64,000 bases of DNA. It comes from Candidatus Woesearchaeota archaeon. Its GTDB lineage: Archaea; Nanobdellota; Nanobdellia; Woesearchaeales; GW2011-AR15. The notes under the pieces were generated by a model that worked only from the letters and a program-made list of their open reading frames with translations, did not search any database and was not told the DNA's origin. How positions within the stretch are numbered: position 1 is the first letter of the stretch; each line of letters opens with the position of its first letter. Made by a program: the position numbers and the translations under genes. The stretch spans positions 18,248 to 82,247 of the forward strand of contig JAFGRO010000026.1 of the NCBI GenBank assembly GCA_016935095.1, read 5' to 3'. Shown in pieces: positions 52,611 to 63,700 of this stretch.

Positions 52611-54767
52611 ATGAAAAAAAGAAAGGGCAAGTATATTTGGTTTGTAAAAAGATTGTTAATTATAGCCTTGTTATTGTCATTTTTATGTATTGTCAGGGCC
52701 CAGGAATGTACTCAGGAAACCCAGCCTAAATTAACAATGCCCTTATCATTAAAATTATATGAAGGACAAAATTATTATTATAAGATTCCGGTTAAATCTC
52801 AGAATAATTTAATATTTTCATGGGCGCCTGTCAACTCATCTTTAAAGAATTTTAAATTAAATTCCTCAACAGGTGAAATTAATTTTACACCAAAAAAATC
52901 TGATGTAGGATTTCATAAACTTATAATTTTAGCTGTGGATGAATCAGAGTGTTTCGACACTAAATTGGTTACCTTAATTGTTTATGACAAGCCGCTAATA
53001 ACAAGTTATTCCCCTTTATCAGGGGAACCTTCAGTAGATGAGGGTTCTTACATTAAATTTAATATAAATTCATCAACTGAAATTGAAACAGCTAACTCGT
53101 ACAGATATGAGTGGCATGTTGACGGGAAACTAATCGGGATTGAAAAGGAATTTCTTTACTCACCTACATTTAATGATGCAGGAATGCATAACATTACAGT
53201 TATTATCACAGATATCAATAGTATGAGAATATCTCATTATTGGAATGTAAATGTGAAAAATGTTAACAGGCCGCCTTATTTAAAAACACAGTTGCCTGAT
53301 TTGATAATATCACCAAAAAAAGAAATAACCCTTTATAATTTAAATGACTATTTTAATGACCTTGACAATGACCTGCTGAAATTTGATTATAATTTTATTG
53401 TAGATGAAAATACAACAAAGTATTCTGAATTATATGATATTGAAATAGATGAACAGGGTGATGTTACATTTACTTCCAGGATGAATGTTTCATATACAGA
53501 TTATGTTAGATTTTATGCAACGGACCCTTATGGAAAAACCGGTCCCTCAAATATTTTTAAATTGAGAATTATAACAACAAAGGATAAGTTCGAATTTTTT
53601 CAGCCGGTAAATAAAATCTGTGAAGTCCAGGTTGTTTGTTCTGAATGGTCCGAATGTTTGCCTACCGGAGTCAGAATTCGTGAATGTCATGATAAAAATA
53701 ATTGTAATGAAAAAAATGAAACTACACTGGATATTGAGGAATGTGATTTTAATGCTACATGCTTTGATGGTATTAAGAACCAGGCTGAAACAGGAGTGGA
53801 TTGCGGCGGTCCGTGTTTACCCTGCCCTACGTGTGAAGATGGCATTAAGAACCAGGGAGAAACTGATGTAGACTGCGGCGGTCCATGTACAGCATGCCCG
53901 AGTTGTAATGATTCTATAAAAAACCAGGATGAAACTGATATAGACTGCGGCGGTTCTTTTTGTAGAGTTTGTGAAGATGGAAGATTTTGTAAGTTGCACA
54001 GTGATTGTCTGAGTTTCAATTGCATTAATAATACATGCATGAATCCTACTTGCCATGATTTCAGGAAAAACCAGAATGAATCAGGAATAGACTGCGGCGG
54101 TCCATGCGAGGCATGCCCTACATGTACAGACGGGATCCTGAACCAGGCTGAATCAGGAATAGACTGCGGCGGCCCTTGTAAAGCCTGTGCAACATGTGAT
54201 GACGGCATAAAAAACCAGAATGAATTTCTTGCAGATTGCGGCGGTCCGTGCAGGGCATGCACTCTTCAGGTAATTCTTACAAACTGGTATATTGTCTTTT
54301 TGGCATTGCTCTTTGTTGCACTTTCCGGTGTGATTTTTTTATACCTGAGAAAAAAATACCTGAATAATGAGGTTGATTATCTGTTTAAGGCAAACCAAAA
54401 ACTGATGTTTGTTTTCAGGTCACATAATGATGAAAAAAGGCAGATTTCAGACAATGCATTGAATTCATTGCAGAATTTAAAGTCAAGAATCCATACAACC
54501 GAAAATGATGAGCAGCTTTCCAATGAATTTCATGATATAATTAAAAATTATTTCAAACAATTGCTTTTATTAGATGATGCATTCACAATTGGAGTGTTAA
54601 AAAGAACACTGGATTCAACTATTAAAAACCCCTTCCTGAGAAAAATTATATTGATACTTTATGAAAGGACTTTAACACTGGGGCATTCTGTCTTATTTAA
54701 ATTAGAGCTGAATGAAAAGACAGATGAGGCAATCTCAATAATTGAAAAACTTAAATTATCATTATGA
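52611..54767 (+). CDS. Single-pass membrane protein with thrombospondin-like and six Cys-rich DCGGPC repeats
   Basis: The 718-residue protein has a signal peptide (about 10-30), a cadherin-like/Ig region (about 40-330) with two putative Ig-fold repeats, a thrombospondin type 1-like segment (CSEWSECLPTGVRIREC, about 343-359) and six repeats of the form C-x-D-G-I-x-N-Q-x-E-x3-D-C-G-G-P-C-x2-C (about 382-551). The third repeat is altered (CGGSFCRVC) and followed by an extra Cys-rich insert. A membrane helix (about 557-578) and a helical cytoplasmic tail (580-718) follow. The repeats should be heavily disulphide-bonded. Its stop overlaps the start of the next giant gene (ATGA), so the two are translationally coupled and may form one complex, this one as anchor. 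Confidence 0.88.
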   Translation: MKKRKGKYIWFVKRLLIIALLLSFLCIVRAQECTQETQPKLTMPLSLKLYEGQNYYYKIPVKSQNNLIFSWAPVNSSLKNFKLNSSTGEINFTPKKSDVGFHKLIILAVDESECFDTKLVTLIVYDKPLITSYSPLSGEPSVDEGSYIKFNINSSTEIETANSYRYEWHVDGKLIGIEKEFLYSPTFNDAGMHNITVIITDINSMRISHYWNVNVKNVNRPPYLKTQLPDLIISPKKEITLYNLNDYFNDLDNDLLKFDYNFIVDENTTKYSELYDIEIDEQGDVTFTSRMNVSYTDYVRFYATDPYGKTGPSNIFKLRIITTKDKFEFFQPVNKICEVQVVCSEWSECLPTGVRIRECHDKNNCNEKNETTLDIEECDFNATCFDGIKNQAETGVDCGGPCLPCPTCEDGIKNQGETDVDCGGPCTACPSCNDSIKNQDETDIDCGGSFCRVCEDGRFCKLHSDCLSFNCINNTCMNPTCHDFRKNQNESGIDCGGPCEACPTCTDGILNQAESGIDCGGPCKACATCDDGIKNQNEFLADCGGPCRACTLQVILTNWYIVFLALLFVALSGVIFLYLRKKYLNNEVDYLFKANQKLMFVFRSHNDEKRQISDNALNSLQNLKSRIHTTENDEQLSNEFHDIIKNYFKQLLLLDDAFTIGVLKRTLDSTIKNPFLRKIILILYERTLTLGHSVLFKLELNEKTDEAISIIEKLKLSL

Positions 54768-57700
54768 AAAGCATAACCAAATCAATTATATTATGTACTT
54801 TGATATTATTTGTCTTACCAATAATAAAGCCAAGTGAAAACAATCTTGTTTTGTTAGATAAATCAGAATATCATTTAGGAGATACAGTAAATATTAATTT
54901 GGAAGATAATAGTTTTGAAGAGTTACAATTGTCTATAATAAATAATAATAATATTTACAAATATCTTGGCATTCCCGAGCCATACCTGATTTTCACGCCA
55001 AAAGATGCAGGCGATTACAGAATTGAATTAACGGACATTGCAAAAAACGAGGTTGTTTATGGAATTAATTTCAGTGTTTATGAAAAAACAGATGAGCCGA
55101 AAACTAATGAAAACTATTATTACTTAGAAATAGGAAATGCTCCTGATGATACTTTGGTTTATACTGATAAAGAAATTTATCAGAAAAATGAAATTGTAAA
55201 TATATATATCAATAATATAACTTCCGATTATAATCTGGTTATTAAGTCTGAAAACAACATATATACCTTTTTAGGAGAGCTTGTATCTCCGATGAAATTT
55301 ATTCCAAAGGATCCTGGGAAGCATGAAATCCAGCTCTTGAACTCGTTAAATGAAATTGTTTATGAGACTGAATTTTACTTGGGTTTTCCAGATGAAGAAG
55401 ATTTAACTGGTTATAAGAAATATGATGAGATAAAGCTCATTAATAATTCTGATGCTGATTCTCCTTTTTCAGGAGTATATAATCAAAGCTATTTCAATAT
55501 AAAAGAGGATCTTGCTGACAGAAAATTATGCACTTATTGTGATAATAACACTTTTGAGAGATTAAACGGCCTGAATAAATTTTTTGCATCTAATATTACC
55601 AAAAAAACAAGGTTAAAACATGGTGATGTAAGAATAAAGGACAGCAAAGGCAACAATATTAACTCAAGGATTAAATTTGAATCTGAATTCTTTGATGAGC
55701 CTTTTGGCTTTGATGATGAACTATATCTTGGAACATATGATATTGAAATAATTCCTGAAAATATCCGCATTAAAAAAATGGAAATCTTAGCATTGAATTT
55801 CACAGGTGAGCTTAATCTCAGCATAGAAGATGTCAATAAATCATTCAGGGTTAATAATGAGAATACTGTTTCCTGTTTTGCAATTGATCCAAGCAGTCTT
55901 GATTTTGAATCAGGTGAATTTACTTTTACAGCTTCTGGAACAGAATTGTGGAAATGTGCAGAGTGGAATTTCTCAACTCAAACCTGTTATGGAGATTGGA
56001 TAAAGGTAATGGAGTTAACACCTGGAGAAGAATACAACATACCCTTAACAGTTGATGATCCGGGCTTTGCTGAAATATACATTACAGCAGCAATGCACCT
56101 GGATGAAAACAGGAGCTTTATTTCTGACATATATGAAGAGATTAAAGAACTTGATGGTATTTGGTCAGAACCGATCTATGAAGATGAATATGTAAGAGTT
56201 ACTTTTGAGCAGGAGCTGGATAATTCAAGAGACATAACACTATATCCGAGAATTGTTTCAGGAAATCCAAAAGTGGAAATATATGAGATTGACGGGACTG
56301 AAAAAATTGCTGAATTCTCATCAATAATTTCAAATGGATATAACAAAGTGTTTTTAACAAATCTCGTTGGACAACAGGATGTTTTTGATTTAAGGGTTTC
56401 AGATGGAGCAATTGAAATTGACCATATCATTGACCCTTCGCCTTCGACAGTTCAGACAACAACAGCAACTGCCGATACAGGGACGCAACTTGCTTTTACC
56501 TTTGGTTCACAACCCTCTGTCGGAAACCTGTTGGTCGCTTTTCTAGGAACTTCGGATTATCTGGAAGACAGGGAACCTTCTGCTCCTGACGGAACATGGA
56601 CTCAAATTGAAATACAGGAAAATGGGAATGCAGAATTGACTGTCTGGTGGAAGATAGTTCAGAGCGGAGACGGAACCTCATACACTTTTACTATAAGCGG
56701 CTCTGCTGAAAGGGGTTCAGGAATATTATATGAAATTCAGGATGTAGATTCTGCTGACCCAATACATAAAAGTGATTCTGCACAAGGATCAACAACAACA
56801 CCCTCTTTAACTCCTGATGTTCTTGGAACTTTAGCGTTAGCTACTCTAGCAACAGATGATACAGAAAGCGTTTCAAGTGTGAGTTCAGGATGGACACTTG
56901 ATGAATCTGTCCTGCCGACTTATCACGGAACTTATTCAGCTTCAAGAGATGATCCAACAAATGATACAACAACTGCTATTTCAAATACTTTTACTATGGG
57001 TGGAACTGTTAATAATCCTTCTACTGCACTTGTTTTGATTCAGGGAATAACCAATACCGCACCTTCGGCACCTACAAACATCCAATGCGATGGTTCAGAT
57101 AACTGTAATATTACAGTATATACTTCAGTCATACTTAATGCATCAGGTTCAACTGATAATGAGAATGACACTATTACTTATTTTATTGAGGCTACTTTCG
57201 AAGGTGTGATAAACTCAGATGATTTAGAAAGCAGCATAATACAGATGACAGCTGAGCCAGGTCCAGCTAGTAATACAACCCTGTTTTCAGACGGAGGCGA
57301 AAGACCACCATGGCTAAGTTCAACAGACTGTGACCACGGAGGAGCATGGACAGGCTGCTCTGCATCTAGTTCTGATGTTTGGTCAAGCAATGCCAATCCC
57401 CGGCCAGGAGGGAGTTATGCCATTGAATTTGAGGAAGTGGATGCAGGTGAAAATAATTATTTATATAAAGATATTGACGGGACAGGCTATAATGAGGTTT
57501 ATATTGAATGGTGGTGGGCTGAAGACAATCTTGTTTCAACTGAATGGTGCCGCATGCACATTGACGGGACACAGGCGGCTCAGCATACCGGAGCAGTATA
57601 TTCTGATAACCAGTATGTTTTTTACTCTGCAAAGGTCTCGGATTATTCTGTAATCAGCAGCAGCATAGAGTTCAGGTTTACTGCGCTTGCAGCAGGCACC

Positions 57701-60700
57701 AGTGATGAGTGTTTTTTAGATGATGTTGTTATAAAAGGAGCTACAGCAGGTTCAGCCAGCGAGACAAATACAACTCCTGAAACATACGAGAATGCAGGTT
57801 CAGATGCCCCGTCAATAAATAATATAACCATTACAATAGAAGTTGATTCTTATAATCCTAGCGCGTCTGTTCAGCAGTCTACAAATGATCCTGATCTTTA
57901 TCTTGAATTGTATGACGGCTCTTCATGGAGAAATGTGGGTGAATTTGACCTTGACAGCACTTATACAGATCCGGGTCTTGATACCTCAAACCATAATTTC
58001 AGCCTGTTAATAACAGATCCTGTAATACTTTCAGCATGGAAAAATGTATCAAACCAGGATCTGAGAATAACAGGCATTTACATGGATTATTATGATTCAG
58101 CGACAATTGATGAGATTAATTATACAGGTGTGTGGGTTAGCATTAATGGAAAGGTATGGGTAGAAATAGGAAACCATTCTGATACAGAAACATTTGAATG
58201 GGATATTACAGATGTAGGGGAGCAGACTTGTGTTGATTTAAGGGCAAGGGCAATTGATCTTGACGGCACAAATACTTATTCAGGATATTTCACAAAAGGC
58301 TGCTGCCTTAATATTATCCCTATGCCTGTTGTTACAATAAATTCTGTGGGAGGAGATGAAACAGAGATTTATTCCTTTACAGATGAAACACCAATTGTAA
58401 ATGCAACACTTAATATAAATTCAATTTGTTATTTAAGCGAGGCAGATGAAACCTTTGCCCAGATGGTCGCAAACGGAAGGGTTAATTGCGGTCTTTTTTA
58501 TAGAAAGGTTCCTAATACCTGCGAATATACAAATACATTGCCAATGGGTGCTGGATATCTTTATATGGCATGTAATTCCACTTCAGGAGTTGAGAATAAT
58601 GATACAAATAATAAAGATATTCAGATAGATGTTCTTTGCGATGCACATACTGACTGTCTGGCAACACAGTACTGTGACCAGAATCAGGATTGTGTTTCTG
58701 ATGTAATAACAGGTTATTCCTGTTATAATAAGGCTTATGGCAGTGATAATGATGACGAGATTTGCCAGAGCGGTTTTGACGGCTCTCATCCAACTGCAAA
58801 ATGCATAAATGATTCTACTTATATTGCGACATATCCTGGCTGGTACTGCAGTGCAGATGCTGATGATTGCGTTTACAATGATAATGGAAATTCTTATGAT
58901 TTAAACTACAGATTATGCAATGCAACCACAAATGATTATAAGCAGTGCTCAGCAGGCAATGAATGGGGTTCTTGGGTAAACTGTGCTGAGCAATATGACC
59001 CTGCTAACCAGACAGCAACTGCTTCAACTCATACCGGATGGAACTGCAGTTATTATGCAACAGCTCAGACATGCTCTAGCGGAGATATTGACCTGGGCAG
59101 TTACGGCTGCCAGGGTGCATCTACCAGCTGTAATGATTATGTTTACAATGTTTCAGACAATTCATGTGTTAATAATGTATGGGGATGTGATGTTGGCTGT
59201 GGTGCAGAATGTGATACTGATAATTCAACCTCTCCTGGAATTATAAATAATGTATGTTATTATGACAAATCCTGCTCAAGCGCATGTGCATGGTCACAAA
59301 ATACAGAAGAAGCTCCAGAATTCTGTATAGATGACTATGACGGTGGAGCATGTTCACAGACTGAAAGAACAAGACCTGAATATAATGAAACATGCTACTG
59401 GAGCCCTGAATGCCAGAACTCGTATGGAGCAAATATGACCCTCTCAGGACTTTTGCTTGAAGATTATTGCGATACATGCGATGCTGCCGGCAATCATAGC
59501 GGAGATTATTCACCAGCGCCTACTGAGCCATGCGCACTGAATTGCTCAGATTCAGGTATAATGTATTATGATACAGGAGGCACATGGGATGACAGGAGGG
59601 ATGATTGTGCAGACGGTACAACAACTATACTTTCTGATACTCTTGCAATGGGAGATGTATGGAACGGCAGCTCTCCTGCTGTCTGCAATGATACGGAATG
59701 TGATAATGACTGCGGGGCCTATTTGGATGGTGCCTGCTTATATGGTGAATGCATATGCACAGATAATAATTTACCTATAATTGAATTAATTTCTCCTGTG
59801 AATAATGCCTGGCTTAATAATCCAGAAGTTGCATTTAAATTTAATGTAACAGATCTTGGCTCCGGAATTGAAAATTGTTCCCTTATTTTAAATGGAATAA
59901 TAGTCAATACCTCTTTAAACACAATTGAAACTGTAATATTAAACTTTTCAAGAATTTTACAAAACGGGACATACAACTGGAGCATAGAATGTTATGATAA
60001 TTCCTCTAATTATAATTACAACAGAAGTGAAAACAGGACTGTTGGTGTTGATACAACTTCACCACAATTAAGCAATCCCGGAATCAGCGGAACAAGCTTT
60101 GGGATTAGTGATATAATCTGCCTGAATGTAACTGTTACAGATACTTATTCAGGAATAGATCAAGTGCTTGCAAATATTAATAGACCTGGTTTAAATCCGA
60201 TTAACCTAACACTTACAGATGATGCTTCATCCTGTGATCCTGGAACAGGTAATAACATATATTCACTTGAATATACACTTCAATTTTCAGGGATATTTAA
60301 CTGGACTTTTGCATTTGCGTTCGATAATGCCACTAATGAAAATAGTCTGGAAGTAGGGTATGATTGGTATGTTGAAGCAGGGGGGGAACTTGATTTATCA
60401 ATGAATCAGCCTACTGAAAACATTGAAATTAATGAATCTGAAGGGACATTTAATTATTCATACCTCCAGAATTGTACAGTTATATGTACAAGTTCTGAAA
60501 TTGATTGCGAGAATGTTACATTATATTCAGAGTATAATCCCGGTTCAGAATACGAAGAGATTATGTCTTCAACAACTGATTTAATAAACCCTGATAACGG
60601 TTATTCATGCGGCAACTTGTCTGCATCAGGAACGATTGTTTCTACAAATCTCCAGGCAGAGAGCCATGAAGTCACAATTGCTAGCGGCACTTCCCAGACA

Positions 60701-63700
60701 CAGAGCTTAACTAACACGTACAATATATCAAAAGCCTTTATTACAACCCAGGGAACACAGTATACAGGGGCAAGTGCAGCAGGTAATAATCCCAGCATCA
60801 AGTACACAACTGTTGAATGGTCAAACTGTAATAACGGGTTATGTAACCAGGTTATAATTCAGCGTGGCGGAAGCTCTACAACAGAAGCAGTTGCCGGTGT
60901 TAATATTATCCAGTCAGACCTCATTGATGTTTATAATTTTTCAGTTTCAATCGGCGCAACTTCAACAAGCAATACAGTCGATATAAGCGGATGGGCAGCA
61001 AAACCTGATGGGGTTGATGACAAGTGTTTTATCCAGGCTTCAGGCAGCGTCAGGACAACTGCAACTTCAGGAGACTGCAATAATCCTGTAAAAATTGAAT
61101 ATTATTTTAGCGATGATAATACAGTTACTGCTGCAAGGCCTGATTATGACGGTGACGGGGGCTGTTCTGCAGGGGCAGCATTGACAGCAACAGGGTTTGT
61201 GGTTTGTTTTAATGATGATACAACTATATATCCTGTTGATGGAGATGATGTTAATCTGGGTTCAGGAGAATCAGCTGTAAATATTGGCTCTACAATTGAC
61301 ACAACCCAAAGCTTTGTTACCTGTACATGGGCATCTGAGGCATCAGACGGTATTGAAGCAGCTAACCTTTTTTACAGAATATATAATTCAAACCAGATAG
61401 GATTGTCAAGATCACAGACAACCACCACAGAAGGCACAATAGATTATACATGTTATATAGCTGATTTTAGTACAGGAAACAACTATAATGCAAAAGTAGA
61501 CCAGGATAAGATCCCGGATGGAACTATAGGGGATCAGATATCTTTTACTCATGATCTTTCAGATGCAGTAGACCTTAACCAGACTCAGTTAATCTGCTCT
61601 GTGGGATTTAGAGATGGAGATGCTACAGCACACGGCAGGGGAGAATGGGCTTATAGTTTCCTTGATTCAGATACAATCCAAATGAAAAGAAGCCAAACAG
61701 GGAATACTGATCCCTCACATGATATTGTGTGCCAGGCAATTACTTTCCCAAATGAAACAGTGATATTAAGTGAAGATTTAACAGACAGTACCTGCTCATA
61801 TATGTTTAATATTACTAGTGGTGTTAACTCGGGAAACAATACATGGCCAATCAGATGCAAGTCAACAAGCGAAAACAGTGCAACAGTATTTTCAGATGCA
61901 GTCAACCTTACAATAAATGACCATCCGACAGCGTTATTTTATTACCCATTAAACAGTACATGGCTTGGAAAAACTGTAATAATAAATGCCTCTTCATCAT
62001 ATGATTCAGACGGCACTCTTGTGAATTATTTATTTGAATTAGATGACAGGTTGGCTTTTGATGAGCCGCAGCTTTTATGCGATTCAGCTGATGATTACTG
62101 CAGTTTTGATACAACAACCCAGAACCAGTGTAATAACAATTCAATGGAGTGCAATATAAGGGTTACTGTAACAGATGATAACGGCCTGGAAAACAGCACA
62201 CTTGTTCTTGTCGGGTTTGACACCCAGGGCCCTGATGTAACTCTGTATAACCCTTATAATTTTACAAATATTACTTCAGATTATTCAGTTAATGCTTCTG
62301 CAACAGATTATCAGACAAATGTTAATACTGTAATTTTTGAATACAGGGAAAATGATACAGATACCTGGAAATTAATTAATTCCGATACCAGTTCGCCATA
62401 TAAAGTAACATGGCTGATTTCCTCTCTGGCAGACGGAAATTCATATGAAGTAAGGGCTTATGCAAATGACACCTTTGGTAATATAGGAAATTATGATGTG
62501 CATTACAATATCACAATTGACAGAAACGGCCCGGCAATTGTACTGGGAGAGCCTGAAAATGATACATGGACTAAAGATTATAACATTACCTTTTACTATA
62601 ATGTGTCTGATTTATATTCAGGAGTTGCAAATTGTTCTTTAATACTAAACGGAAAGATTAATTTAACGAATTATACTATTTCTGAAGAAGATGAAAATAA
62701 TTTCACTTTAATTAATATCCAGGAGAAGATTTATAACTGGAGCATTAACTGCACAGATTTTCTTGGAAATGTAAACAGCTCAATCATAAAAATCTTAAAC
62801 ATTGACAGGACAGGCCCTGTCTCAACTCTAGACAGGCCTCCAAACTATGGGAATATTTCCGGGACAACCTATTCAGTGAATGCAACTATTGTTGATTCAG
62901 GCATTGGCGAGGATACTGCAGTTTTCGAATACAGGGAAAATGCAAATGAAACATGGAAGCCTGTTTGTGAAGATGACAGGATTGATGATAATATTGCACT
63001 ATGCAACTGGAATACTTCATCTCTTGAAGACGGTGATACTTATCAAGTGAGGGTATTGGCAAATGACAGCCTGGGAAATAACGGCACACCAAGCATACAT
63101 ACAAATATAAGAGTGGATAATAATGGTCCTTCAATAACTTTAATTTCCCCTCCAAACGGAAATAAAGATGGAGATGGCAATGTGTTTTTCAAATTTTCTG
63201 TTTCAGATACTGTTTCTGGAATTGCAAATTGCTCTCTTTACATTAATAATGAAATTAACCAGTCAATGTATGCTTATATTCCAAAATCTCAGACACTGCA
63301 GTTCAATTTAACAAATATGTCTAATGGTAATTATTACTGGAATATAACCTGCTGGGATGATTTTGAATACCCAACTCAAAGCTGGTCTAAGACAAGGCTG
63401 GTTATTGTAGATATAAGATATACTATGAATGTTAATATCTCCTCATCTAAGCAGCAATATGAAATAGGAAATCAACTTGCTGATACTGCAAACTTTACAA
63501 CCAATACAACTGATTATTATAATAATTCAATTGATACATTTGTTACTCTGGATATTATTAAAGGGAATAGTACATATCCCTGGTGGGATCTTTCCTGGCA
63601 AAGGAGAAAAATGATTACTATAACAAATATAGGCAATGAAAATTTAACAGATTTTCCTGCATATCTTAATATTAGTTATGATCCCAATATGCAATCTGAT

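Noticed and set aside
53687-54262. Antisense frame of 191 codons across the Cys-rich repeats
   Set aside because: Its repetitive His/Gly/Pro/Ser sequence mirrors the DCGGPC repeats on the opposite strand; the sense strand has clear domains.
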